DNA of 6,927 nt from Acidobacteriota bacterium (GCA_011523485.1 WTGR01000268.1:3790-10716), one strand, 5' to 3'. Positions 1 through 6,508 are shown, counted from the stretch's first letter. Notes: generated by a model not told the origin, from the letters alone. A program made the numbers and translations.

Positions 1-60
1 GGCTCGGCTCGGCTCGGCTCGGCTCGGCTCGGCTCGGCTCGGCTCGGCTCGGCTCGGCTC
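1..60. repeat. Pentanucleotide tandem repeat (GGCTC)x12
   Basis: Twelve uninterrupted perfect copies of GGCTC (GAGCC on the minus strand) run from the first base to position 60 and stop abruptly at a low-GC sequence. The true length is unknown because the tract touches the window edge. Five is not a multiple of three, so a copy-number change would shift any reading frame crossing it. The tract has no stop codon in any of the six frames: the minus strand reads as repeated Ala-Glu-Pro-Ser-Arg and the plus strand as repeated Gly-Ser-Ala-Arg-Leu. It may be a genuine microsatellite or a place where an assembly broke. Confidence 0.95.
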
Positions 61-112
61 TTATTTTAAGGCCCAGCCCTTGATCCATTGCGTCCTCAAG
101 CAGTAGCGTCAT
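1..112 (-). other. Possible 5' end of a minus-strand reading frame running through the pentamer tract
   Basis: A minus-strand frame starts at ATG 112-110 and stays open to the left edge (37 codons). It begins MTLLLEDAMDQGLGLKIR and then becomes repeated AEPSR encoded by the GAGCC pentamers. A GGTGA lies five bases upstream of the ATG and could be a weak ribosome-binding site; a second in-frame ATG is at 88-86. The same frame is open further upstream to a TAA near position 196, so this could be the interior of a longer or decayed gene instead. I do not recognise the protein. Only the non-repeat part carries information, and it is too short to prove coding. It would be divergent from the hybrid kinase gene. 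Confidence 0.15.
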
Positions 113-327
113 CGAGGTCACCAAGCGCAATGCTGCATCTATGGCAAAACGATAGACGATATTTTGTGCGGTTAGTGTGCTAACTTGAGGATATTACGTG
201 TGTTTTTCGTGGCGATTTCGCCCCCGAAGCCCTATCCTGCGCCGACCACGACCGAATCACCCCGCGCGCGAGAGCGCGCGCCGCGACGCCGGGCCGGCCC
301 CGGTCCCCACCCGCAAGGATCGAGACG
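61..327 (+). promoter_or_regulatory. Upstream region of the hybrid kinase gene, with a low-GC island
   Basis: This 267-nt stretch contains no convincing complete gene. Positions 61-200 are 46% GC by count, and 141-210 about 39%, against over 70% in the genes, so the promoter of the downstream kinase gene most likely lies here. I could not fit a good pair of sigma-70 hexamers with 16-18 nt spacing on the plus strand. On the minus strand TTAGCA (183-178) and TATCGT (161-156) are 16 nt apart and could serve the possible leftward frame. From about 211 the composition returns to high GC. The leader ends with AAGGA at 315-319, eight bases before the kinase start. Confidence 0.35.
171..184. promoter_or_regulatory. 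Candidate operator: inverted repeat GTTAG-N4-CTAAC
   Basis: A perfect 5-bp inverted repeat with a TGTG centre lies in the AT-rich island about 145 nt before the kinase start. Its position between two possible divergent starts and its two-fold symmetry suit a dimeric DNA-binding protein. The short arms mean a chance occurrence cannot be excluded. Autoregulation by the winged-helix domain of the downstream protein is one possibility, but OmpR-type regulators more often use direct repeats. Confidence 0.25.
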
Positions 328-2691
328 ATGACCGGTTCCGACGACACGCGCCGCGAGCTCGGGGCGCTCAGGCGGCGGACCACCGCGCTCAACGCCGCCA
401 TCCTGCGCGTCAGCGCGAGCCTCGACGTCGCAACCGTGCTTCAGGAGGTGGTCGACGCCGCCCGCGCGCTCACAGCAGCGCGCTACGGCATCATCACCAC
501 CATCGACGAGGCGGGCGGGGTGCGCGAGTTCGTCACCTCGGGATTCACGCCTGAGGAGAAACACCAGTTCGCGGCGTGGCCCGACGGCCCCCGGCTCTTC
601 GCCCACCTGCGCGACCTGCCCGGGCCGCTGCGGCTCGCGGACCTGCCGTCCTACGTCAGCGACCTCGGCCTCTCTGCCGACCTGATGCGGTCCAAGACCT
701 TCCAGGGCACCCCGATGCGCCACCGGGGCGTGCACGTGGGCAACTTCTTCCTTGCCGAGAAGGAGGGCGCGCCGGCGTTCACCGACGAGGACGAGGAGGT
801 GCTCGTGCTGTTCGCCGCGCAGGCCGGGGCCGCGATCGCCAACGCACGGGCGCATCGCGACGAGCGCCGCGCGCGGGCCGACCTCGAAGCCCTGGTCGAG
901 ACCTCGCCGGTCGGCGTGGTGGTGTTCGACGCGGGGACCGGCAATCCGCTTTCGTTCAACCGCGAGGCGCGGCGCATCGTCGAGACGCTCCGCACTGCGG
1001 GCCGTCCGGCCGAGGAGCTGCTGCGGGTGGTCGGCTGCCGCTTCTCCGACGGCAGCGAAGTCGCGCTGGGAGAGTTCCCCCTGGTCCGCGCCCTCGGCAA
1101 CGCGACCACGATGCGCGCCGAGGAGATCGTGCTCTCCGTGCCCGACGGTCGCAGCGTCCGCACGCTTATTAACGTGACCCCGATCTTCGGAGAGAACGGG
1201 GAGGACGGCGAGGTCGTCTCGGTGGTCGTCACCCTGCAGGACCTGGCGCCGCTCGAGGAGCTTGAGCGTCAGCGCGCGGAGTTCCTGGGCATGGTGAGCC
1301 ACGAGCTGCGCACGCCGCTCGCGGCCATCCGGGGCTCGGCCGGCGCGGTGCTGGGCGCAGCACCCGCCCTGCCGCAGGCCGAGGCGCATCAGTATCTGCG
1401 TATCATCGACGCGCAGGCCGGCCACATGCAGGGGCTGATAGGCAACCTCCTCGACGCGGGGCGCATCGAGACGGGGACGCTCTCGGTCGATCCGGAGCCC
1501 TCGGAGGTCGCGGCGCTGGTGGACCGGGCGCGGAACACGTTCCTGAGCGGCGGCGCGCGGCACGCGCTGCACATCGACCTGCCGCCGGAGCTTCCCCCGG
1601 TAATGGCCGACCGCGAGCGCATCGTGCAGGTGCTGAACAACCTGCTCTCCAACGCCGCCCGGCATTCCCCGGAATCCTCCCCCATCCGGGTCGAGGCCGC
1701 GCGCGATGGCGCGCACGTCGCGCTCTCGGTCTCCGACCGGGGCCGGGGCGTGCCGCCGGAGATGCTGGGCCGGCTGTTTCGCAAGCACGTCGCGCTCACC
1801 GGCGGCGAGGCCGGGGGCGGGACCGCTGCGGTCGGGCTCGGGCTTGCGATCTGCAAGGGGCTGGTGGAGGCGCACGGGGGCCGCATCCGCGCCGAGAGCG
1901 CAGGGCTCGGCGAGGGGGCGCGCTTCACCTTCACGCTGCCCGCAGCCGAGGGCGCCGCCGCCCGCGCTAAGGCCCCGCCGGCCGCGAAGCACTCCCCCGG
2001 CGAGACGCCCGAGAACCCGCGCATCCTGGTCGTGGACGACGACCCGCACGCGCTCCGCCTTGTGCGCGATGCGCTCGCCAGCGCGGGCTACGCCGTCTCG
2101 GTCACCGCCGAGCCGGACGAGCTCGACGCTCTGATCCGCGCCGAGCAGCCGCAGCTCGTGCTGCTCGACCTCATGCTGCCCGGAGCCGACGGCATCGAGC
2201 TGATGTCCCGCGTTCCGGAGCTCGCCGACCTGCCGGTCATCTTCATCTCGGGCTACGGCCGCGACGAGACCATCGCGCGCGCCTTCGAGGCAGGCGCCGC
2301 CGACTACATCGTCAAGCCATTCTCGCCGACCGAGCTCACCGCGCGCGTGGGCGCCGCGCTGCGCGCCCGGGCCGGCGCCCGGCCCTTCGTGCTCGGTGCG
2401 CTCGCCATCGACTACGAGCGGCGCCGGGTGACGGTGCACGGGCGCGAGGTGGGGCTCACCCCCACCGAGTACGAGATCCTGCGCATTCTCTCGGTCAACG
2501 CCGGGCGGGTGGTGACGTCGGACTCGCTGCTGCGCCAGGCGTGGGCCGGCGGCAACGCCGCCGACACCGAGCGCGTGCGCGCCTTCGTCAAGCAGATCCG
2601 CGCGAAGCTCGGCGACGACGCGTCCGATCCCGCCTGGATCTTCACCCAGCGCGGCGTCGGCTACCGCATGCCCCGTCCCGGCGAAGCCTGA
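328..2691 (+). CDS. Soluble hybrid histidine kinase/response regulator with OmpR-type DNA-binding domain (GAF-PAS-HisKA-HATPase-REC-wHTH)
   Basis: This 787-residue protein joins a sensor kinase and its own transcription factor. A GAF domain spans about residues 22-175 and resembles those of DosS/DevS-type kinases (GNFFLAEK, then an FTDEDEE stretch). A PAS-like domain follows at about 184-306. The HisKA dimerisation domain has the H-box SHELRTP with phospho-acceptor His325. The ATPase domain has N-box Asn442, G1 box DRGRG at 470-474 and G2-like AVGLGL at 501-506. A linker of about 20 residues leads to a receiver domain (about 564-676) with acidic Asp570/571/572, phospho-acceptor Asp614, Ser641 and Lys663. 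A winged helix (about 686-783) ends in the typical GVGYRM. There is no signal peptide or membrane segment, so it should act in the cytoplasm. The expected sequence is GAF/PAS signal, autophosphorylation at His325, transfer to Asp614, then altered DNA binding. The start is supported by AAGGA eight bases upstream, and it is the first ATG in frame. The signal and target genes are unknown. The F-box region (LFRKH) and G2 box deviate from consensus. The architecture is inferred by eye but clear. Confidence 0.95.
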   Translation: MTGSDDTRRELGALRRRTTALNAAILRVSASLDVATVLQEVVDAARALTAARYGIITTIDEAGGVREFVTSGFTPEEKHQFAAWPDGPRLFAHLRDLPGPLRLADLPSYVSDLGLSADLMRSKTFQGTPMRHRGVHVGNFFLAEKEGAPAFTDEDEEVLVLFAAQAGAAIANARAHRDERRARADLEALVETSPVGVVVFDAGTGNPLSFNREARRIVETLRTAGRPAEELLRVVGCRFSDGSEVALGEFPLVRALGNATTMRAEEIVLSVPDGRSVRTLINVTPIFGENGEDGEVVSVVVTLQDLAPLEELERQRAEFLGMVSHELRTPLAAIRGSAGAVLGAAPALPQAEAHQYLRIIDAQAGHMQGLIGNLLDAGRIETGTLSVDPEPSEVAALVDRARNTFLSGGARHALHIDLPPELPPVMADRERIVQVLNNLLSNAARHSPESSPIRVEAARDGAHVALSVSDRGRGVPPEMLGRLFRKHVALTGGEAGGGTAAVGLGLAICKGLVEAHGGRIRAESAGLGEGARFTFTLPAAEGAAARAKAPPAAKHSPGETPENPRILVVDDDPHALRLVRDALASAGYAVSVTAEPDELDALIRAEQPQLVLLDLMLPGADGIELMSRVPELADLPVIFISGYGRDETIARAFEAGAADYIVKPFSPTELTARVGAALRARAGARPFVLGALAIDYERRRVTVHGREVGLTPTEYEILRILSVNAGRVVTSDSLLRQAWAGGNAADTERVRAFVKQIRAKLGDDASDPAWIFTQRGVGYRMPRPGEA

Positions 2692-2717
2692 GCGGACGCG
2701 GACGCCCTGCAAGAGCC

Positions 2718-2745
2718 GGTGCGCGCACGACCCGTGGCGCGTGCC
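2718..2745. terminator. Possible terminator hairpin between convergent genes
   Basis: Bases 2718-2729 (GGTGCGCGCACG) can pair with 2733-2745 around an ACC loop, giving about twelve pairs with one bulged G (2737) and two G-T wobbles. It starts 27 nt after the kinase stop and lies beyond the topA stop on the opposite strand, so it could end transcripts from either side. There is no T-tract on either strand, so it would be a weak or factor-dependent terminator at best. GC-rich DNA makes such hairpins common by chance. Confidence 0.3.
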
Positions 2746-2839
2746 CCTGGAGGTGGACACCGCCTTGCCGCTGGAGCCGCGGAGCGCGCAATCCAACGGG
2801 TCGAGGGCAACGGCAACCATCCGCAGCACGACGCTGCCG

Positions 2840-5212
2840 TCACCGCCGCCCGCCGCGTCCTGCTGCCTCCCTCTCTGCGATCAGGGTCACCGCCCGGTTG
2901 AGGCCGATGGTCAGTACGTCCTCGTCGGCCGGGATCGCCGCGTAAGTGCGGCCGTGCCGGACCCACGGGCCGTAGCGCCCGATCCCCGCCGTGACCGGCT
3001 CGCCGGTAGCGGGGTTGACGCCGACTTCCCGCGGCAGCGCGAGCAGCGCGCGCGCAACGTCGCGCGTGACCGCCTCGGGCGGCAGGTTCTTCGGCACCGC
3101 CACCGTCTCGGCCTTGCCGCCCGCCGCGCCCCCGCCGCGCTGGACATAGAGTCCGTAGCGGCCGCGGCGGAGCGTGATCGCGAGACCGCTGCCGGGATCC
3201 TCGCCCAGGGGCCTGGGCTCCCGGTCGCCCGGGCCTCCCTCGCGCGCTGCGAGCGGCCTCGTGTGGCGGCAGTCCGGGAAGCGGGAGCAGCCGACGAAGG
3301 GGCCGCGCCGGCCGAGCTTCAAGCTGAGCGTGCCCTCGGCGCAGGCCGGGCATCTGCGGTCTTCCCCTCGATCCGCCCCGCCAAAGGCGAAGCTCTCGAG
3401 CGCGTCCGCGATCGCCGCGCGCACGTCCTGGCGCCTGAGTTCGCCCGCCGCTCCGAGCGCCGCCTCGAAGTCCGTCCAGAACGTCCCCAGCACCCCCGTC
3501 CACTCGGTCTCGCCCCCGGCGATGCGGTCGAGGTTGCGTTCCAGCTCCGCCGTGAACCCGTCGGCCACCCAGTCGGCGAAGAAGGCGCCGAGGAAGGCGG
3601 TCGCCACCCGGCCGCGCTCGGTCGGCACGAAGCGCCCGCCATGCAGCACGACGTACTCCCGGTCCCTCAGCACACCGACGATGGCGGCGTAAGTCGACGG
3701 CCGCCCGATGCCGAGCTCCTCCAGCGTCCGCACCAGCCCCGCCTCGGTGTAGCGCCGCGGCGGGCGGGTGAAGTGCCGCTCTGTGCGCACCTCGCCGACG
3801 AACGCCCGCTCGCCTTCGGTCATCTCCGGCATACCCATGTCAGGCCCGTCGTCCGCGCCGTCATCCTCGTCCCGGCCCTCGCGGTAGACCCGCAGGAAGC
3901 CGTCGAACGCGGTCTTCGAGCCGGTCGCGCTCAGCACCACGTCCGCGCTCTCCGACGCCAGCGCCACCCGGACCCGGTCGATCCGCGCCGCCGCCATCCG
4001 GCTCGCCACCGCGCGCCTCCAGATCAGCGCGTAGAGCCCCGCCTCGTCCTCGCCGATATCACCCGCCAGCGCTTCCGGCGTGCGCGCGAAGTCGGTCGGC
4101 CGGATCGCCTCATGGGCCTCCCGCGCGTTGCCGGCCCTGGAGCGGAACGCGCGGGCCCGCGCCGGCAGGTAGTCATTGCCGAGACGATGGCGCACGGTGT
4201 CGCGGACCTGGCGCGCCGCGTTCCTCGACATTCCGACCTCGTCGGTACGCATGTAGGTGATGAGGCCCGCGGTCTCACCGCCGAGCTCCACCCCCTCGTA
4301 GAGCGCCTGGGCCAGACGCATGGTCTTGCGCACGTCGAAGCCGAGCTTGCGCGAGGCCTCCTGCTGCAGCGTGGCGGTTGTAAAGGGAGGCGTCGGGTTG
4401 CGCCGCACACTACCGCGTTCCACCGTCCCCACCGTGAACCGGGCCGCGCGGATGCGCTCGGCCGCGTCCTCTGCCATCGTCCGGCTCTTCAGCCCGAGCC
4501 GGTCGAGCTCCGTGCCGTCGAGACCGCTCAGCGCCGCCGTGAACGTGCCGCCGGCGTCCGCCATGATGCCGGCCTCGACGGTCCAGTACTCCTGCGGGAC
4601 GAACGCCTCGATCTCCATCTCGCGCTCGCAGACCAGGCGCAGCGCGACGGACTGCACCCGGCCCGCCGACCGGCTCCCCGGCAGCTTGCGCCACAGCAGC
4701 GGCGAGAGGTGGAACCCCACCAGGTAGTCGAGCGCGCGCCGCGCCTGCTGGGCGCGCACCAGGTCCATGTCGAGCGCGCGCGGGTTCGCCATCGCTTCGC
4801 GCACGCCGTCCGGCGTGATCTCACCGAAAGCCACCCGCCGCACCGGCCGGTCCCCGAGCGCGCCGCTCTGCCGAAGCCAGGTCACCACCTGCCAAGCGAT
4901 CGCCTCGCCCTCGCGGTCGGGGTCGGTGGCGAGGATCAGCCCGTCGGCGTCGGCGAGCGCCGCCGCGATCCTGCCCAGTACCCGCCCGGCCCGCGCACCC
5001 GTGGCGTAGGTCATGGCGAAGCCGTCCCCGGGCCTGACCGAGCCTTCCTTCGCCGGCAGATCGCTGACGTGGCCCAGGGTCGCGAACACCCGATAGCCGT
5101 CGCCGAGAACCCGGCCCAACGTCTTCGCCTTGGCCGGCGACTCCACCACCACGATCTGCACGCCGCCCCGGCCGCGATCGCCACCCGCCCGCCGTCGCCC
5201 GCTCCGTGCCAT
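2840..5212 (-). CDS. topA: DNA topoisomerase I (type IA), compact form
   Basis: Type IA topoisomerase relaxes negatively supercoiled DNA by cutting one strand through a 5'-phosphotyrosine link. From ATG 5212 it has 790 residues. The N-terminal Toprim domain has VVVESPAKAKT with catalytic Glu24 and TDPDREGEA with Asp97, Asp99 and Glu101. The alphaproteobacterial-looking LPGSRSAGRVQS follows near 178-188. The active site is ITYMRTDE with Tyr320 and Arg322. EELGIGRPSTYA lies near 498-509 after an acidic linker (about 448-456). The C-terminus has one four-cysteine zinc finger (Cys621, 624, 642, 648) and two topoisomerase C-terminal repeats ending in DVLTIGLNRAVTLIAE. Many alphaproteobacterial TopA proteins are longer, about 850-900 residues, with at least one further repeat, so this is compact. 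The start is uncertain: GTG 5161 would give 773 residues beginning VQIVVVESP, closer to the family's usual N-terminus, while ATG 5212 adds an Arg/Gly-rich leader. Neither has a strong ribosome-binding site. Upstream in-frame ATGs at 5287 and 5389 are unlikely because they would place an AT-rich promoter-like patch inside the gene. It converges on the kinase gene and diverges from the LysR gene. The usual alphaproteobacterial neighbour dprA is not seen. Confidence 0.95.
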   Translation of the reverse strand: MARSGRRRAGGDRGRGGVQIVVVESPAKAKTLGRVLGDGYRVFATLGHVSDLPAKEGSVRPGDGFAMTYATGARAGRVLGRIAAALADADGLILATDPDREGEAIAWQVVTWLRQSGALGDRPVRRVAFGEITPDGVREAMANPRALDMDLVRAQQARRALDYLVGFHLSPLLWRKLPGSRSAGRVQSVALRLVCEREMEIEAFVPQEYWTVEAGIMADAGGTFTAALSGLDGTELDRLGLKSRTMAEDAAERIRAARFTVGTVERGSVRRNPTPPFTTATLQQEASRKLGFDVRKTMRLAQALYEGVELGGETAGLITYMRTDEVGMSRNAARQVRDTVRHRLGNDYLPARARAFRSRAGNAREAHEAIRPTDFARTPEALAGDIGEDEAGLYALIWRRAVASRMAAARIDRVRVALASESADVVLSATGSKTAFDGFLRVYREGRDEDDGADDGPDMGMPEMTEGERAFVGEVRTERHFTRPPRRYTEAGLVRTLEELGIGRPSTYAAIVGVLRDREYVVLHGGRFVPTERGRVATAFLGAFFADWVADGFTAELERNLDRIAGGETEWTGVLGTFWTDFEAALGAAGELRRQDVRAAIADALESFAFGGADRGEDRRCPACAEGTLSLKLGRRGPFVGCSRFPDCRHTRPLAAREGGPGDREPRPLGEDPGSGLAITLRRGRYGLYVQRGGGAAGGKAETVAVPKNLPPEAVTRDVARALLALPREVGVNPATGEPVTAGIGRYGPWVRHGRTYAAIPADEDVLTIGLNRAVTLIAEREAAGRGGRR

Positions 5213-5240
5213 GGGCCGTGACCATTGGCGACCGCCGGGC

Positions 5241-5270
5241 GGAAAATAAAATGCCGATCGGGGGAATCTG
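5241..5270 (-). promoter_or_regulatory. Candidate topA promoter (AT-rich patch)
   Basis: On the minus strand the sequence reads TGCAGA, then 17-18 bases, then TTATTT/TATTTT, the only AT-rich run in a region of about 75% GC. The -10-like element falls about 30 bases before ATG 5212 and about 80 before GTG 5161, which fits either start. The -35 match is poor, so the call rests mostly on composition and position. Confidence 0.3.
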
Positions 5271-5437
5271 CATGCCGGCCGGGCCATGTCCGCGGCCTGG
5301 CGTTGCCCGCAGGGGCACCGCCGGCCGGCCGCGCGTCCGGCCCGCGCGGACGGGACAAGCCTCTGAAGCGCAGCACGAAACGGGCGCACTCCGCACGTCC
5401 GTCCGGCCCGCGCTCCCGAGACCGCCGCCTCCGGGAT

Positions 5438-5506
5438 GTCCGCCCGGCATGGCGGACCGCGGGTTCGTGGCGGCCGGCCGCCCTCGAAGTCCCTGGCGGG
5501 ACCGCC
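5438..5506. repeat. Cluster of three inverted repeats upstream of the LysR gene
   Basis: Three symmetric elements lie within 69 bp. The first is GTCCGCC-N6-GGCGGAC (5438-5457), a perfect 7-bp stem with a 6-base loop. The second is a perfect 14-bp palindrome, GGCGGCCGGCCGCC (5469-5482). The third is GGCGG-GA-CCGCC (5495-5506). The core GGCGG/CCGCC is shared by all three. The cluster ends 75 bp before the LysR start, a reasonable place for operator sites. LysR-type sites usually follow a T-N11-A pattern, which I do not see clearly, and GC-rich DNA yields such palindromes by chance. Confidence 0.4.
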
Positions 5507-5581
5507 TAGATCGACTCGCAGGGGAGGAAGAGATGCCGAGCAGGAGCACGGCCGGCCGCACCGCTACCGAGGATCGGCAGC

Positions 5582-6508
5582 ATGTTCGAAAGGCGCAGCG
5601 ACCTGGTCAGGCTCCTCGCCGTCGCCGATGCGCGGAGGATCGTGACCGCAGCCGACCGGCTCGCCATGACCCAGCCGGCGCTGAGCCGCGTCATCGCCCG
5701 CCTCGAGAGGGAGTTCGGCGGAAAACTGTTCGAGCGCGTCCCCTCGGGCGTCCGTCCGACCCGGCTCGGCGCCGTCGCGGTGGAACGCGCGCGCCGCATC
5801 CTGCGCGAGACGGACGAGGGCGAGGCGGCGGTGGCGGCCGAGCTCGCCGGACACGCCGGCCGCTACCGCGTCAGCGCCGCGCCGGTCTGGCTGCGGGCCG
5901 TCCTAGTGCCCGCCATGGCCGAGTTCCACGCCGCCTTCCCCGAGGTCGAGCTCACGCTCCGGACCGCCTCCTGGCGCGAGGGCGTGCGCCTGCTGGCCGA
6001 CGGCGAGAGCGACCTTCACGCCGGCGGCGTCGACACGGGAGAGGCACTGCCCGGCTTCCTCAGGCGCGAGCGCTTCATCGAGCTCACCGGCGGCGTCGCC
6101 GCCGCCCGCGATCATCCGCTCCACGCCGCCACGCCCGGACCCCGCGAGCTCGCCCGCTGGCCCTGGATCGACCTGGACAGCCAGGCCTCCGGCGACGACC
6201 CCTCCCTCGCCGCTCTGCTCGACGACCTCGGCAGGCGCGCCCGCCGGCGCGTGCGCCCCGTCCTTCGCGCCAATTCCGCCGGCCTGCTTCTCCTGGCCAC
6301 CGGCCCCTGGCTCGCATGGCTGCCCCTCGACCTGCTGGACGCGCTCCCCGGCCCGCCCGTCGCTCCCCTGCCGCTCGCGTTCGGCCGGCGCCGCTACCGC
6401 ACCGGCTTCGTCGCCCGGCGTTCCGCCGAAGACCACGTCCCCTTCCGCCTGCTCCAGCAGACGGTGCGCGAGAGGGCGCTGGAGAAGAGCCGGCAGCCGG
6501 ACGGGTAG
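5582..6508 (+). CDS. LysR-family transcriptional regulator
   Basis: This 308-residue protein has the usual LysR length and layout. The N-terminal winged helix-turn-helix (about residues 5-65) contains TAADRLAMTQPALSRVIARL at 22-41, followed by EFGGKLFERVPSGVRPTRLG, the signature of the family. A linker helix (about 65-90) leads to a substrate-binding-protein-like effector domain (about 92-297), including AEFHAAFPEVEL at 113-124 and ARDHPL at 175-180. Family members bind as tetramers and often control a divergent neighbour in response to a small molecule. The divergent neighbour here is topA, an unusual target, so the real regulon may be elsewhere. The start is well supported: GAGGA (5569-5573) is eight bases upstream, and an in-frame TAG at 5507 leaves no earlier ATG. 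The inducer cannot be predicted from the sequence, so no gene symbol is given. Confidence 0.93.
   Translation: MFERRSDLVRLLAVADARRIVTAADRLAMTQPALSRVIARLEREFGGKLFERVPSGVRPTRLGAVAVERARRILRETDEGEAAVAAELAGHAGRYRVSAAPVWLRAVLVPAMAEFHAAFPEVELTLRTASWREGVRLLADGESDLHAGGVDTGEALPGFLRRERFIELTGGVAAARDHPLHAATPGPRELARWPWIDLDSQASGDDPSLAALLDDLGRRARRRVRPVLRANSAGLLLLATGPWLAWLPLDLLDALPGPPVAPLPLAFGRRRYRTGFVARRSAEDHVPFRLLQQTVRERALEKSRQPDG

Larger units (their letters stand above)
5213..5581. other. Divergent intergenic region between topA and the LysR gene
   Basis: These 369 nt separate the two divergent starts and must hold both promoters. Reading frames here are arginine/proline-rich shadows without family resemblance, so I call no gene. 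The topA side has one short AT-rich patch at 5241-5252. The middle is extremely GC-rich and holds a small hairpin, TGCCC-N4-GGGCA at 5304-5317. The LysR side has a cluster of inverted repeats (5438-5506). Just before the LysR gene is a strong Shine-Dalgarno-like GGAGG (5523-5527) five bases before ATG 5533; that ATG is out of frame with the LysR protein. Confidence 0.6.

Noticed and set aside
1..60. Telomere of a linear replicon
   Set aside because: A simple pentamer array touching the edge fits a microsatellite or assembly break better. Bacterial telomeres are not known to consist of short GGCTC repeats, and the right edge has only two copies.
1..60. CRISPR array
   Set aside because: The units are 5 bp with no spacers.
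61..210. Insertion-sequence end or transposase remnant
   Set aside because: The lower GC and short open frames suggested it, but I see no terminal inverted repeats, target duplication or transposase motif.
232..2829. An 865-codon minus-strand open frame lying fully antisense to the hybrid kinase gene
   Set aside because: Its product is rich in Arg, Gly, Ala and His with no recognisable domain, and it mirrors a gene with unmistakable kinase and receiver motifs. Long antisense frames are expected where third codon positions are almost all G or C.
2741..5221. An 826-codon plus-strand open frame antisense to topA
   Set aside because: Same cause: GC-rich codon usage. The opposite strand has the full set of topoisomerase motifs, while this frame has low-complexity Arg/Ala/Pro-rich sequence.
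328..6508. A new multi-gene defence or signalling system formed by the kinase, topoisomerase and LysR genes
   Set aside because: The three genes are convergent or divergent, each with its own upstream region, and belong to widespread housekeeping or regulatory families; nothing in the sequence links their functions.
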